Notes: generated by a model not told the origin, from the letters alone. DNA of 64,000 nucleotides from an uncultured Sphingomonadales bacterium (GCA_903832325.1 CAILBC010000012.1:1-64000); one strand, 5' to 3'; shown: positions 9,229 through 19,217, counted from the stretch's first letter. Program-made: numbers and translations.

Positions 9229-10163
9229 CGCCACCGCAGCAGCCGGCGGAACCGGGTACCAAAGTCGATCCGCGGGTCATCGCCGCCTTTGTCATCACCG
9301 CGCTGGTCTGGGGATCGACCTGGCTGGTGATCAAGGGGCAGATTGGCCCGGTGCCACCAAGCTGGTCGGTCACCTGGCGGTTTGTCGGGGCGGCCGTGGG
9401 CATGTTTGCGCTGGGCCTGGTGCGCGGTGAAATCCCGCTGCGCGCAGCCGTGCCCGAACGCCGCGTGCTGATCCACGCCGCGCTGATCGGGGTCAGCCTG
9501 TTCTGCGCCAATTTCCAGTTTGTCTATCGCGCCGAAACGCATCTGACTTCGGGGCTGGTCGCGGTGGTATTTGCGCTGCTGATGGTGCCCAATGCCGTGT
9601 TCAGCCGGATTTTCCTGGGTACGCCGGTCACGCGCGGGTTCGTGGGCGGATCGCTGATCGCGCTGGGCGGGATCGTGCTGCTGATGATCAGCGAATATCG
9701 CGCCGCGGCGGCGGGCAGCGATGTGCCGCTGGGCGCTGCGATGACCGTTCTGGCGCTGATGTTTGCCTCTACCGGCAATGTGTTGCAGGCCGCGCAAGTG
9801 GCGCGCACCGTGCCGGCGGCGATGCTGCTCGCCTGGGCCTTTCTGTTTGGCGCGGTGGCCGATTTTGCGGTGGCCTGGGTGCTGTCGGGCCCGCCGGTGT
9901 TCGACTGGTCACCGGCATACCTGGGCAGCGTCGCCTATCTGTCGCTGATCGGATCGGTGCTGACGTTTCCGCTGTACAATCTGCTGTTGCGCCAGATGGG
10001 GCCGGGGCGTGCGGCCTATAACGGGGTGCTGGTACCGGTCGTCGCGATGCTGCTGTCCACCGCGTTCGAACAGTATCGCTGGTCGGTGTTCAACCTGACC
10101 GGGGCGGCGCTGTCGCTGATCGGGCTGATCGTTGCGCTGCAATCGCGCAGGCCTTCGCGGTAA
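9225..10163 (+). CDS. EamA/DMT-family permease
   Basis: A 312-residue integral membrane protein with about ten hydrophobic segments arranged as two EamA repeats (first repeat from ITALVWGSTWLVIK). DMT permeases export or import small metabolites; the substrate is unknown. I use the GTG at 9225, which overlaps the aldolase stop as GTGA, implying coupled translation and possibly a link to amino-acid metabolism. The last 148 bases overlap the convergent dehydrogenase gene. Confidence 0.85.
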   Translation: MTPPQQPAEPGTKVDPRVIAAFVITALVWGSTWLVIKGQIGPVPPSWSVTWRFVGAAVGMFALGLVRGEIPLRAAVPERRVLIHAALIGVSLFCANFQFVYRAETHLTSGLVAVVFALLMVPNAVFSRIFLGTPVTRGFVGGSLIALGGIVLLMISEYRAAAAGSDVPLGAAMTVLALMFASTGNVLQAAQVARTVPAAMLLAWAFLFGAVADFAVAWVLSGPPVFDWSPAYLGSVAYLSLIGSVLTFPLYNLLLRQMGPGRAAYNGVLVPVVAMLLSTAFEQYRWSVFNLTGAALSLIGLIVALQSRRPSR

Positions 10164-10903
10164 GTGGGAAACCGCGGGCGCCAGCCGAGCACGCGCTTTG
10201 CCTTGCCATTGGCGACGCGGCGGTTTTCGGCATAAAACGCCAGCGCCATCGGTGACAGGCCGGCATCGGCCAGCGGTTGCAGCGGCGGCGGCGCAACCCC
10301 GGCCAGCCGCGCCGCCTCTTCGATCACGGCATTGGCATCGCACGGTTCGTCATCGGCCAGGTTGTAAACCCCGGCAGGTCCGGCCAGCCCGGCAATCACC
10401 CCGCCGGCAATATCGGCAACATGGATGCGGCTGAACACCTGCCCCGGCGCGATCAGCCGCCGCGCCGTGCCATCGCGCAGCCGGTCAAACGCACTGCGCC
10501 CCGGGCCATAAATGCCCGGCAGGCGAAACACCCGCGCACCCAGCGCCTGCCACGCGGCATCGGCATGGCTGCGCGCGTTGCGCCGGCCATGGCCGATCGG
10601 CGCGGTTTCATCGACAAAGGCCCCGCCGCAATCGCCATAGACCCCGGTGGACGACAGATAGCCGATCCACCGCGCGCCCAGCGCCGCGCCATAAGCATCC
10701 AGCACCGGATCGCGCCCGTCGCGCCCCGGCGGCACGCTCGACAGCACGTGGCTGGCCTGGGCGAGTGCGGCATGGACCGCAGCGCGATCATCAAACGCGA
10801 TCGCCCCGCCACGCCCGGTGCCATCAACCTGCCAGCCATCGCCGCGCAGATGCCGCGCCAGCACCCCGGCGCTATATCCCAGGCCAAACACGAACAGCCG
10901 CAT
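10016..10903 (-). CDS. YeeZ-like NAD-dependent epimerase/dehydratase family protein
   Basis: A 295-residue atypical short-chain dehydrogenase. The N-terminal nucleotide fold begins RLFVFGLGYSAGVLARHL. SSTGVYGD and FRLPGIYGPGRS follow, as in extended SDR proteins of the YeeZ type. No YxxxK catalytic pair is obvious. The substrate is unknown. The ATG at 10903 lies 5 bp past the M48 stop, so the two are probably co-transcribed. The family ends about at PTYREGLR; the remaining some 42 residues are read antisense to the EamA gene and look like read-through added after loss of an earlier stop. Confidence 0.75.
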   Translation of the reverse strand: MRLFVFGLGYSAGVLARHLRGDGWQVDGTGRGGAIAFDDRAAVHAALAQASHVLSSVPPGRDGRDPVLDAYGAALGARWIGYLSSTGVYGDCGGAFVDETAPIGHGRRNARSHADAAWQALGARVFRLPGIYGPGRSAFDRLRDGTARRLIAPGQVFSRIHVADIAGGVIAGLAGPAGVYNLADDEPCDANAVIEEAARLAGVAPPPLQPLADAGLSPMALAFYAENRRVANGKAKRVLGWRPRFPTYREGLRDCSATISPISDSAAPVRLNTDQRYCSNAVDSSIATTGTSTPL

Positions 10904-10908
10904 CGCGT

Positions 10909-12219
10909 TTACCGCGCCGAAGGCTGCGCAGCGGGCAGCGGCGCGGGCTGCACCTCGGTCGCGTCGGGCACATGGTCCTTTTTCCACTGCATCGCGCGGG
11001 TCACGCGGGTGCGGCCAGAGGGGTGATCATAAAACAGCGCCTCTTCCCAGGCGGGCGGTGCGATCTTGCGAAACGTCGCCACCTGCATCGCCGCGCGGGC
11101 AAAACCATCGGGTTCGCGCGCCAGATCGAGCCCGAAAACATCGGCCTCGTTTTCTGCGCTGCGCACATACGTGTTGGTCACCGGCAGAAACAGCAGCGAA
11201 ATCGCGCTGAACAGCCCGACCAGCACCGGCAAGGCCGCCGGATCATCCAGCCCGCGCACCCCGTGCCGCCGCCCGCCCAGTGCAATCGCCATCGGCGCCA
11301 GCCGCGTGATCAGCCAGAACTGCAATCCCGCCAGCAGCGTCATGAACCCGATCATACGCCACACATGATGCAGGACGTAATGGCCCATTTCGTGCCCAAC
11401 CACCGCCACGGTTTCGGCCGGGCCGGTGCGGTTGACCAGATTGTCGGTCAGGCTGATCCGCACCGTGGGCCCCAGCCCCGCGACATGCGCGGAAATCCGG
11501 TCGCTCTGCCGCGAGGCATCAAACACGTCGATATGGTCGGCCGGAATGTGCTGCGCATTGGCCATCGCGACAATGCGATTGCGCAAGGGCCCGGGCGCCA
11601 GATCGTGCGAGGAATTGAACAGCGGCAGGATGAACACCGGCGCGACCAGGCTGAACAGCGCGATCATCACGCCCACCGCACCGGCCCCGACCAGCCACCA
11701 CAGGCGGGGAAAGCCGCGCATCACCGCATTGATCACCGTCAGCACCAGCGGCCCCACCAGCAGCGTGATCAGTGCCGCAATCGCCTGTTCCGACAGCCAC
11801 CCGCCAAAGCCCAGGTTCATCAGGCCAAACCGGCGCTCGCGCCAATAATCGACATAAATCGACCAAGGCAGCTCCAGCACCAGCAGGCAGGCCAGAAACG
11901 TGGCCGAAACCGCGACCATGATCACCCAGGGGCGCCACCCCTGCCGGCGCATCGCATCGCGCAAGCGGACCAGCAGCCCGCTGCGCAGCACCAGCCAGCA
12001 CAGCACCACCGTGATCAGCGACGAGACCACGCCCAGCCACTGCTGCCCGTCGAAATAGGCATCGGACCGCGCCCGCGCCTCAGGCGACAGCAGCGCCAGA
12101 TAACGCGCCGCGGCATGATCGACATCGAACGCCGCCGCCCGCGCCACACCCGGCATGATTGCCCCCGCCATGCCGATCCCGGCGATCACACGTTTACCAG
12201 CAAAGCCTGCGCCGGCCAT
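10909..12219 (-). CDS. M48 family zinc metallopeptidase (Ste24/CAAX protease-like)
   Basis: A 436-residue membrane protease. A signal-like hydrophobic start ends ARAAA near residue 26, and several membrane segments follow. The zinc motif HEMGHYVLHH is near residue 260, with the downstream glutamate in SAENEADVFGLD. Architecture fits M48A CAAX prenyl protease 1 relatives, which in bacteria act in membrane-protein quality control. The ATG at 12219 is followed by the signal-like segment; the open frame to 12471 overlaps the divergent pepN start and is not family-like. Confidence 0.85.
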   Translation of the reverse strand: MAGAGFAGKRVIAGIGMAGAIMPGVARAAAFDVDHAAARYLALLSPEARARSDAYFDGQQWLGVVSSLITVVLCWLVLRSGLLVRLRDAMRRQGWRPWVIMVAVSATFLACLLVLELPWSIYVDYWRERRFGLMNLGFGGWLSEQAIAALITLLVGPLVLTVINAVMRGFPRLWWLVGAGAVGVMIALFSLVAPVFILPLFNSSHDLAPGPLRNRIVAMANAQHIPADHIDVFDASRQSDRISAHVAGLGPTVRISLTDNLVNRTGPAETVAVVGHEMGHYVLHHVWRMIGFMTLLAGLQFWLITRLAPMAIALGGRRHGVRGLDDPAALPVLVGLFSAISLLFLPVTNTYVRSAENEADVFGLDLAREPDGFARAAMQVATFRKIAPPAWEEALFYDHPSGRTRVTRAMQWKKDHVPDATEVQPAPLPAAQPSAR

Positions 12220-12410
12220 GGCGACCCCCCGTTTGCGTCCTGACCGATTGCATCCTGCCCGATCACGTCCCGACTGGCGCATGGGTTGCGCAAGCCGGAC
12301 CGATTGCGTCAAGCCAAAAGCGAACGCCCGCGGCACTTGCCCGCAGGAAAGGCCCTGCGAACACCATGATTGCCATTGGCCACGGCGCCGCGACCCCCTA
12401 CATTGCACCG

Positions 12411-15041
12411 ATGAACGACATGTCCAGCGCGCCCGCCGCCCCCGCAGATGCCCATTCCGCCGATCAGCCAAAGGTTATCCGGCGGCTCGATTACCAGCCA
12501 CCCGAATGGCTGGTGCCGACGATCGAGCTGGATTTTGCGCTGTCGCTGGATAGCACGCGGGTGCGATCGACGCTGGACGTCACGCGCGCCGTGGCGCAGG
12601 CGCCGCTGCGGCTGAACGGCGATGGCCTGGCCGTTGCCACGCTCAGCGTCGATGGCCAGGCGCACAACGCGTGGGAAATGGATGGCAATGATCTGGTGAT
12701 CACGCTGCCCGGCGATGCCCACCGCGTGACCATCGAAACCGTGATCAACCCCGTGGCCAACACGCAGCTATCGGGGCTCTATGCCTCGGGCGGGATGCTG
12801 TGCACGCAGTGCGAGGCCGAAGGGTTTCGCCGCATCACCTTTTTCCCCGACCGGCCCGATGTGCTCAGCCGCTATCGCGTGCGCATGGCGGGCGACAAGG
12901 CGCAGTTTCCGGTGCTGCTGTCCAACGGCAATCCGATTGCTGCAGGCGATGCCGGCGATGGCGCGCATTGGGCACAATGGGACGATCCCTGGCCAAAGCC
13001 GGCCTATCTGTTTGCGCTGGTCGCGGGCGATCTGGTTGCCACGCGCGACCGGTTCACCACGCGATCGGGCCGCGCGGTCGATCTGGCGATCTGGGTGCGC
13101 CCCGGCGATGAAACCCGCACCCGGCATGCCATGCGCAGCCTGATCGCATCGATGGCCTGGGATGAAGACGTCTATGGCCGCGAATATGATCTCGACTTGT
13201 TCAACATCGTTGCCGTGGCGGATTTCAACGCCGGCGCGATGGAGAACAAGGGGCTGAACGTGTTCAACACCCGCTATATCCTGGCCGATCCGGAAACCGC
13301 CAACGACGGCGATTATGACGCGATCGAAGGCGTGGTGGCGCACGAATATTTCCACAACTGGTCGGGCAACCGGGTGACCTGCCGCGACTGGTTCCAGCTG
13401 TCGCTGAAGGAAGGCTTTACCGTGCTGCGCGATCAGCAGTTCAGCGCCGATCGCGGATCGGCCCCGGTAAAGCGGATAGAGGATGTGCGGATTTTGCGCG
13501 CGGCGCAGTATCCTGAGGATTCCGGCCCGCTGGCGCACCCGATCCGGCCCGATTCCTATCAGGAAATCAGCAATTTCTACACCGCCACGGTCTATAACAA
13601 AGGGGCCGAGGTGATCCGCATGATGACGGTCATGGCCGGGCCCGAACGGTTCCGCCAGGGCACCGATCTCTATTTCGACCGCCACGACGGCGAAGCCGCG
13701 ACTTGCGAGGATTTCGTGCGCGCGATCGAGGATGGCGCCGGGCTGGACCTGACGCAATTCCGCCGCTGGTACGAACAGGCGGGCACCCCGCGCGTCGATG
13801 TCGCGCTGGCCCAGGCCGGCGACACCGTCACGCTGACTCTGCGCCAGACCGTGCCGCCCACCCCCGGCCAGCCCGACAAGCAGCCGATGGTCATCCCCTT
13901 GCGCACCGCGCTGTTCGATCGCGCCACCGGGCGCCATGACGGCGAACATCTGGTGGTGCTGACCGAGGCGGAACAGACGTTTGCGTTCACCGGCCATGCC
14001 ACGGCGCCGGTGCTGTCAATCAACCGCGGCTTTTCCGCGCCGGTCGCGATCAACCACCCTGTGCCCGACGCCGATCTGGTGTTTCTGGCGGCGCACGATG
14101 ACGATCCCTTTGCCCGCTACGAAGCGATGCAGCAGCTGGTGGTGCAGCATCTGGTCGCCTGCGTAACCGGTGCACTGGGCGAGGCAGCGCGCGATGCCGG
14201 GCGCGTGGCAATCGGCGATGCGCTGGCCGCGGTGCTGACCGATCCCGCGCTCGATGACCTGATGCGCGGCGAGTTGGTGATCCTGCCCGGCGAAGCGTAC
14301 CTGGGCGAACAGCTCAACCCGGTCGATCCCGACCGGGTGCGCGCCGAACGCGAAGCGCTGAAAGCCTGGCTGGGCACGCGGCTGGCCGATGCGTGGGCCC
14401 TGCTCCACGACCGCACTTGCGCGGTGCCGTTCAGCCTGGATGCGGCGGCACGCGGCGCGCGCAAGCTGAAGACGCAGGCGCTGGTCTATCTTGCCGCGGC
14501 GGACCCGGACGAAGCCATTCGCCGCGCCGCTGCGCAATATACCGCTGCCGACAACATGACCGACCGGCAGGGCGCGCTGATGGTGCTGTGCGGGATGGAC
14601 ACCCCCGAGCGGGAAGCGGCGCTGGCCGATTTCCACCACCGCTTTGCCGACAATGCGCTGGTGATCGACAAATGGTTTTCGCTCCAGGCCGGATCGCTGA
14701 ACCCTGCGGTGATCGACCATGTGCGCGCGCTGGCCGATCACGCCGATTTTACGCTGACCAACCCCAACCGGGTGCGCGCGCTGTATATGGCCTTTGCCGC
14801 CAACACCGCCGGGTTCCACGCGCCCGACGGGGCGGGCTATCGCATGATTGCCGATCTGATTCTGGCGCTCGACCCGATCAACGGGAATGTCGCGGCGCGG
14901 TTTGTCCCGCCACTGGGCCGCTGGCGGCGGATCGAACCGGGCCGCGCCGCGCTGATGCGCGCCGAACTTGAGCGGATCGCCGCGCAAAGCGGTTTGTCGC
15001 GCGATGTGCGCGAACAAGTCAGCAAGAGCCTGGCCGGATGA
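12411..15041 (+). CDS. pepN: Aminopeptidase N (M1 family)
   Basis: An 876-residue zinc aminopeptidase of the bacterial PepN type, degrading peptides in the cytoplasm. The exopeptidase motif NAGAMENKGLNVF is near residue 280. The zinc motif HEYFHNWSGNR follows, then the third ligand Glu in SLKEGFTVLRDQQFS. Length agrees with E. coli PepN (about 870). I start at ATG 12411. Divergently transcribed from the M48 gene across 191 bp that should hold both promoters. The stop overlaps the next ATG by 4 bases. Confidence 0.95.
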   Translation: MNDMSSAPAAPADAHSADQPKVIRRLDYQPPEWLVPTIELDFALSLDSTRVRSTLDVTRAVAQAPLRLNGDGLAVATLSVDGQAHNAWEMDGNDLVITLPGDAHRVTIETVINPVANTQLSGLYASGGMLCTQCEAEGFRRITFFPDRPDVLSRYRVRMAGDKAQFPVLLSNGNPIAAGDAGDGAHWAQWDDPWPKPAYLFALVAGDLVATRDRFTTRSGRAVDLAIWVRPGDETRTRHAMRSLIASMAWDEDVYGREYDLDLFNIVAVADFNAGAMENKGLNVFNTRYILADPETANDGDYDAIEGVVAHEYFHNWSGNRVTCRDWFQLSLKEGFTVLRDQQFSADRGSAPVKRIEDVRILRAAQYPEDSGPLAHPIRPDSYQEISNFYTATVYNKGAEVIRMMTVMAGPERFRQGTDLYFDRHDGEAATCEDFVRAIEDGAGLDLTQFRRWYEQAGTPRVDVALAQAGDTVTLTLRQTVPPTPGQPDKQPMVIPLRTALFDRATGRHDGEHLVVLTEAEQTFAFTGHATAPVLSINRGFSAPVAINHPVPDADLVFLAAHDDDPFARYEAMQQLVVQHLVACVTGALGEAARDAGRVAIGDALAAVLTDPALDDLMRGELVILPGEAYLGEQLNPVDPDRVRAEREALKAWLGTRLADAWALLHDRTCAVPFSLDAAARGARKLKTQALVYLAAADPDEAIRRAAAQYTAADNMTDRQGALMVLCGMDTPEREAALADFHHRFADNALVIDKWFSLQAGSLNPAVIDHVRALADHADFTLTNPNRVRALYMAFAANTAGFHAPDGAGYRMIADLILALDPINGNVAARFVPPLGRWRRIEPGRAALMRAELERIAAQSGLSRDVREQVSKSLAG

Positions 15042-15817
15042 CCGAACCGATCGAAGTGTTGACCCACCCCGCGCTGGCCGGGGCCGCCCATGGCTTTCTG
15101 GGCCGGCGCGGCGGGGTCAGCACCGGGCTGCACGCCGGGCTGAACGTGGGCTGGGGCAGCGAGGACGATCCTGCAGCGACCGCCGAAAACCGGGCGCGGG
15201 CAGTCGGCGCGGTGCTGCCCGGCGCACGGCTGGTCTGCGCCTACCAGGTCCATTCAGCCGATGTGGTGACCGTGACCGAACCGTGGGACGAGGCCGATCG
15301 CCCGCACGCCGATGCGCTGGTGACCGACCGGCCGGGATTGCTGCTGGGCGTGCTGACCGCCGATTGCGCGCCGGTGCTGTTTTGCGATTCGCGCAAGGGC
15401 GTGATCGGCGCCGCGCATGCCGGGTGGAAAGGCGCGCTGGATGGCGTGACCGACGCGACGATTGCCGCGATGGAGGCGCTGGGCGCGCGGCGCAGCGATA
15501 TCGCCGCCGTTGTCGGCCCGTGCATCGCGCAGAAAAGCTATGAAGTCGATGATGCGTTCGAAGCGCGCTTTGTCACCGCAGACCCGGCCAATGCCGGCCT
15601 GTTTCGCGCCGGCCGCGCCGGGCACAGTTGGTTCGATCTGGAAGGCTATGTCGCCGCACGGCTGCGCGCGGCGGGCATTGGCACGATCGGCCTGCTGGGC
15701 GAGGATACATACGCGCAGGCCACCCGCTTCTTTTCCTTTCGCCGCGCCACCCACCGGTGCGAGCCGGGCTATGGCCGGGAAATCGCGCTGATCGGGCTGC
15801 CATCCTTGCGCACATAG
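15038..15817 (+). CDS. pgeF: Purine nucleoside phosphorylase / multicopper-like YfiH family protein
   Basis: A 259-residue protein of the DUF152/YfiH/PgeF family. Key metal-site segments are QVHSADV near residue 71, LTADCAPVLF near 107, and AAHAGWKGALDGV near 125; the HAGW histidine and the TADC cysteine are hallmarks. E. coli PgeF corrects muropeptides mis-built with L-serine; other members act as adenosine deaminase or phosphorylase. The start overlaps the pepN stop (ATGA). The last 49 bases overlap a convergent cupin gene. Confidence 0.88.
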   Translation: MTEPIEVLTHPALAGAAHGFLGRRGGVSTGLHAGLNVGWGSEDDPAATAENRARAVGAVLPGARLVCAYQVHSADVVTVTEPWDEADRPHADALVTDRPGLLLGVLTADCAPVLFCDSRKGVIGAAHAGWKGALDGVTDATIAAMEALGARRSDIAAVVGPCIAQKSYEVDDAFEARFVTADPANAGLFRAGRAGHSWFDLEGYVAARLRAAGIGTIGLLGEDTYAQATRFFSFRRATHRCEPGYGREIALIGLPSLRT

Positions 15818-16236
15818 GCCCCGTCGGCGCCGGTTTTCATGTCGATGTCGGAATATGTGGTGCAATCCCGGTCATCGCGCGATCCCACTTCCAGAAACGT
15901 TGCGATCGCATCGCTGCGGTTGATCAGGTGGTGCCCATTGCCGCTGCCGGCGGGAAAGGCGGCGCAATCCCCCGCGATCAGCACGGTTTCGCCGCCGTCT
16001 TCCACCAGAACGACTTCGCCCGACAGGATGTGGACAAATTCGTCCTCATGGCTGTGCCAGTGCCGCTGGCTGGACCAGGCTCCCGGCGGCAGATGCATGA
16101 GATTGACGCCGAATGCGGTCAGCCCGCCGGCATCGCCAAGCCTGTGGCGCAACCGGTCGGCGCAAGGCGCATCATGCGGCGCGGGATAGGCCGAACCGCG
16201 GCGCGAGGGCGCGGTGACGGGATCGATCTTTGGCAT
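15769..16236 (-). CDS. Cupin-domain protein
   Basis: A 155-residue single-domain cupin. The first cupin motif HWHSHEDEFVHILSGEVVL (about 67-85) has the metal-binding His-x-His and Glu, and GNGHHLINRS supplies the second motif histidine. The start at 16236 has GGACTC upstream. Its C-terminus (YSDIDMKTG...) fits small cupins in proteobacteria thought to bind sugar or amino-acid derivatives, but no substrate can be named. The 3' end overlaps pgeF convergently by 49 bp. It is followed upstream by a HAD hydrolase gene with the same direction. Confidence 0.8.
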   Translation of the reverse strand: MPKIDPVTAPSRRGSAYPAPHDAPCADRLRHRLGDAGGLTAFGVNLMHLPPGAWSSQRHWHSHEDEFVHILSGEVVLVEDGGETVLIAGDCAAFPAGSGNGHHLINRSDAIATFLEVGSRDDRDCTTYSDIDMKTGADGAYVRKDGSPISAISRP

Positions 16237-16323
16237 GGCAGAGTCCTTTTGGGCGCAGCCCAATTCGCACGCCGAGCCCATACCGCCAACCCCCCGGATC
16301 ATCCCCGGCACGGAGAGGATGGG

Positions 16324-16944
16324 TTACAGCAGGCCGCGATCCGTCAGGTCGGCTTCCAGCGCAGCGGCATCGCCCGTGAAATGGTGTACGTGCCAGCCCA
16401 GCTTTGCCGCGGCGGCAATATTGGCCGCGTTGTCGTCGATGAACAGCATGCGCGCAGGATCATGGCCAAAGCGCGCGGCGGCGAGATCAAAGATTGCCGC
16501 ATCAGGTTTGATCAGGCGTTCGGTGCCCGACACCACGATATCGCCCATATGGTCGAGAATCGGGAAAGTCGGGCGGAACATCGCGAAGGCATCCGCACCG
16601 AAATTGGTGATCGAAAACTGCGGCACGCCGCGCGCGGCTAGGCGCGTGACCAGCGCATGCGTGCCATTGACCGGCCCCGGTACCGACAGCAGCCAGTGGG
16701 TGCGATAGCGTTCGATCAGGGCGCAATGGTCGGGATGCGCGGCGCAGCGTTCGGCCACGAGATCGGCCATCGACACGCCTTCATCGTGGCGGGCATGCCA
16801 GGCCTCGCTGACCACCGTGGTGGTGAACGCGGCAAGCTCTGCCGGATCGGGGATCACATCACGCCAGATCGCGGGAAAATCCCACGTCACCAGCACGCGG
16901 CCGATATCCCACACCACGGCATCGATACCGGCCATCATCTTCAC
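16324..16944 (-). CDS. HAD-superfamily hydrolase (HAD-IA)
   Basis: A 206-residue haloacid dehalogenase-type phosphatase. Motif I is VVWDIGRVLVTWD, with the nucleophile Asp near residue 12. Motif II is SITNFGA; the motif III lysine is in LIKPDAAIF; motif IV is MLFIDDNAANI. The cap is alpha-helical (subclass I). The start is GTG at 16944 (VKMMAG) or one of the ATGs within the next four codons. The substrate is unknown. Confidence 0.85.
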   Translation of the reverse strand: MKMMAGIDAVVWDIGRVLVTWDFPAIWRDVIPDPAELAAFTTTVVSEAWHARHDEGVSMADLVAERCAAHPDHCALIERYRTHWLLSVPGPVNGTHALVTRLAARGVPQFSITNFGADAFAMFRPTFPILDHMGDIVVSGTERLIKPDAAIFDLAAARFGHDPARMLFIDDNAANIAAAAKLGWHVHHFTGDAAALEADLTDRGLL

Positions 16945-16976
16945 CTTGCGATGTCAGCAGCCCATAGACGCGCGAA

Positions 16977-16998
16977 CCCCCGCCATTGCGGGCGGGGG
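16977..16998 (-). terminator. GC-rich hairpin between rpmJ and the HAD gene
   Basis: CCCCCGCC (16977-16984) and GGCGGGGG (16991-16998) pair perfectly over a 6-nt loop in the gap between the leftward rpmJ stop and the leftward HAD start. On the minus strand only TTC follows, so termination would be weak or attenuating. Confidence 0.4.
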
Positions 16999-17045
16999 CA
17001 GCAACCTTGTCCGACGGGAATGCGCCGCTTGCGCGGCGCCGTCGA

Positions 17046-17171
17046 TCAGCCCTGGCGGGCCTTGAACCGGCGCTGGGTCTTGTTGATCACATAGGTCCGG
17101 CCGCGACGACGGATCACGCGGTTGTCGCGGTGGCGGTCCTTGAGCGACTTCAGGCTGTTGCGAATCTTCAT
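17046..17171 (-). CDS. rpmJ: 50S ribosomal protein L36
   Basis: A 41-residue, very basic ribosomal protein, with [17 protein letters not shown] as the start and [14 protein letters not shown] as the end. This is the cysteine-free (C-minus, YkgO-type) form that lacks the zinc ribbon. The ATG is at 17171; the open frame to 17246 is not family-like. It is a single gene 71 bp downstream of galE on the same strand. Confidence 0.93.
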   Translation of the reverse strand: MKIRNSLKSLKDRHRDNRVIRRRGRTYVINKTQRRFKARQG

Positions 17172-17242
17172 GACGAATCCCTTTGCCCGATGCGACCGGG
17201 CCAAAAACAGAAACGGGCGGGTATAGGCGGCGCAGTCGAAAG

Positions 17243-18262
17243 TCAACCGGCCCCGGGGATTTCGGTCGCGCGAATTTCAGTCAGGCGCCGTTCCCACGCC
17301 AATGCGTGGTTCACGATCACATCAAGATCGGCATATTGCGGCACCCACGGCAGCGTCGCCTTGATCCGCCGGTTGTCGGAAATCAGCGAATCGGGATCGC
17401 CCGCGCGGCGCCCTTCCAGCCGGCGTTCGATCCTGGCATTGGTCACCCGGTCGACCGCATTCAGCACTTCGAGCACCGAAAACCCGCGGCCATAGCCGCA
17501 ATTCATCGTCAGCGAGCGCGCCGGATCGGCAATCAAGGCCTCCAGCGCCAGAACATGCGCGGCGGCCAGATCGCTGACATGGATATAGTCGCGCACCCCG
17601 GTGCCATCGGGCGTGGCATAATCGGTGCCGAACACGCCGACATGATCACGCTTGCCCAGCGCCGCCTCGACGGCAACCTTGATCAGATGCGTCGCGCCCG
17701 CGGTCGATTGCCCGGTGCGCGCCTGCGGATCGGCGCCGGCCACGTTGAAATACCGCAGCGCGCAGAAATTGATCGGATGCGCGCGCGCGGTATCGCCCAG
17801 CATGATCTCGGTCATCAGCTTGGACATGCCATAGGGGTTGATCGGCAGCTTCGGGCTGTCTTCGGTCACCGGAGAGACTTCGGGAATGCCATAAGTCGCC
17901 GCGGTGGAGCTGAAAATGAAATGCGGCACCCCGGCCGCCACTGCGGCGGCGATCAGGCTGCGGCTTTTGGCGGTGTTGTTGTGGTAATATTTCAGCGGAT
18001 TTTCGACCGATTCGGGCACGATGATCGAACCGGCAAAATGCATCACCGCGCGCGTGCCCTGCTCGGCAAAGATGCGCGCGAGCAGCGCCTCGTCGGCAAT
18101 ATCGCCTTCATAAAACGGCACGCCATCGGGCACGGCAAAGCGAAACCCGGTGACAAGGCTGTCGATCACCGCCACAGGCCAGCCTGCGTCCTTGAGCGCG
18201 AGCACCGCATGGCTGCCGATATAGCCGGCGCCGCCGGTGACCAGAACGGGAACCTTGCTCAT
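17243..18262 (-). CDS. galE: UDP-glucose 4-epimerase
   Basis: A 339-residue extended SDR enzyme interconverting UDP-glucose and UDP-galactose, supplying sugars for surface polysaccharide. The NAD-binding motif [12 protein letters not shown] is at residues 9-20; the catalytic serine region is FSSTAATYG and the YxxxK pair is [15 protein letters not shown] and the C-terminal region match GalE throughout. No neighbouring gal genes are present, so the role is probably envelope sugar supply. Confidence 0.93.
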   Translation of the reverse strand: MSKVPVLVTGGAGYIGSHAVLALKDAGWPVAVIDSLVTGFRFAVPDGVPFYEGDIADEALLARIFAEQGTRAVMHFAGSIIVPESVENPLKYYHNNTAKSRSLIAAAVAAGVPHFIFSSTAATYGIPEVSPVTEDSPKLPINPYGMSKLMTEIMLGDTARAHPINFCALRYFNVAGADPQARTGQSTAGATHLIKVAVEAALGKRDHVGVFGTDYATPDGTGVRDYIHVSDLAAAHVLALEALIADPARSLTMNCGYGRGFSVLEVLNAVDRVTNARIERRLEGRRAGDPDSLISDNRRIKATLPWVPQYADLDVIVNHALAWERRLTEIRATEIPGAG

Positions 18263-18418
18263 CGTGACGAATCACCCTTGTTGGATCGCGGGAATCGGGA
18301 CCTGACGCGAAACGGTGTAGAGGGTTTTTCCCTAAGCATCCGTTTTCAGAGGGCAAGCCCCGGCACCCGCCACACCAAGCGCCGATACCAAGCCGCGCGC
18401 CCTCAGGATATCCCGATC

Positions 18419-19180
18419 ATGCCCCCATTTCGCGTCTGCCTGCTGATTTGCGCCACCTCCGCGCTGTCTTGCGCCGCCCCGGTGCTGGCGCAGCATGGCC
18501 CGGGCGGGTTTGGCCGGCCCTATGGTGGCGGCTGGGGCGACCGATCCTGGCATGACGATCGCGTGGCGACGCAATCGGGCGCCGAACCATCGCGCCACAT
18601 CGATGTCGAAACCTTTCGCGCTGCCGATGCGCCGGGCCTGCTGGGCCACGGGCGCATTGTCGTAACCGACGGCGGCGCACCGGCGGACGGTCCCGATGCC
18701 GATATCACCGCCAGGATGCCGGTCTATGAGGCGGCAGTGATCGACCAGCTGGCGGGCAAGGGGTATGACGTGGCGCATGCCGATGATCCCGGCCAGGTGG
18801 TGGAAATCGCGGTCAGCCGCGATGTCGTGATCCCCGAAGAAGCGCCGCACAAGCCGGTGAGCGGCGAAATGAGCGTGGGCGTCAGCAATCGCGGCATGGG
18901 CTATGGCATGGCGATCGCGATAGACCTGACCAAACCGCGCAAGGCGATCATTGCCACGCAGCTGGATGTGCGCATCCGCGACAGCAGGACCCGCCGCGTG
19001 CTGTGGGAAGGGCATGCCCAGGGCCAGGCGCGCGCCACGGACGAAGGCGGCGATACCGCGCGCATCGCCGGGCGACTGGCCACCGCGCTGTTCGCCCGCT
19101 TTCCCGAAGGCACGGTGGTGCCGGGCACGGGGGAGTTAGGCGCGGGGGGGCTGAACCCGGCCGAAGCGGGCGCCGAGTGA
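18419..19180 (+). CDS. Secreted protein, paralogue of the next gene (DUF4136-like)
   Basis: A 253-residue exported protein. A signal peptide runs to about SCAAPVLAQ (residue 25), followed by a Gly-rich segment. The C-terminal half contains strands typical of a DUF4136-like fold: TQLDVRIRDSRTRRVLWEG and RIAGRLATALFARFPEG. The same layout appears in the next gene, so they are tandem paralogues. Divergent from galE. Likely periplasmic; function unknown. The family link is a sequence-pattern impression. Confidence 0.6.
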   Translation: MPPFRVCLLICATSALSCAAPVLAQHGPGGFGRPYGGGWGDRSWHDDRVATQSGAEPSRHIDVETFRAADAPGLLGHGRIVVTDGGAPADGPDADITARMPVYEAAVIDQLAGKGYDVAHADDPGQVVEIAVSRDVVIPEEAPHKPVSGEMSVGVSNRGMGYGMAIAIDLTKPRKAIIATQLDVRIRDSRTRRVLWEGHAQGQARATDEGGDTARIAGRLATALFARFPEGTVVPGTGELGAGGLNPAEAGAE

Positions 19181-19217
19181 CATTGCGCGCGCGCCGCAAC
19201 GCGCCATAGTGCCAGGC

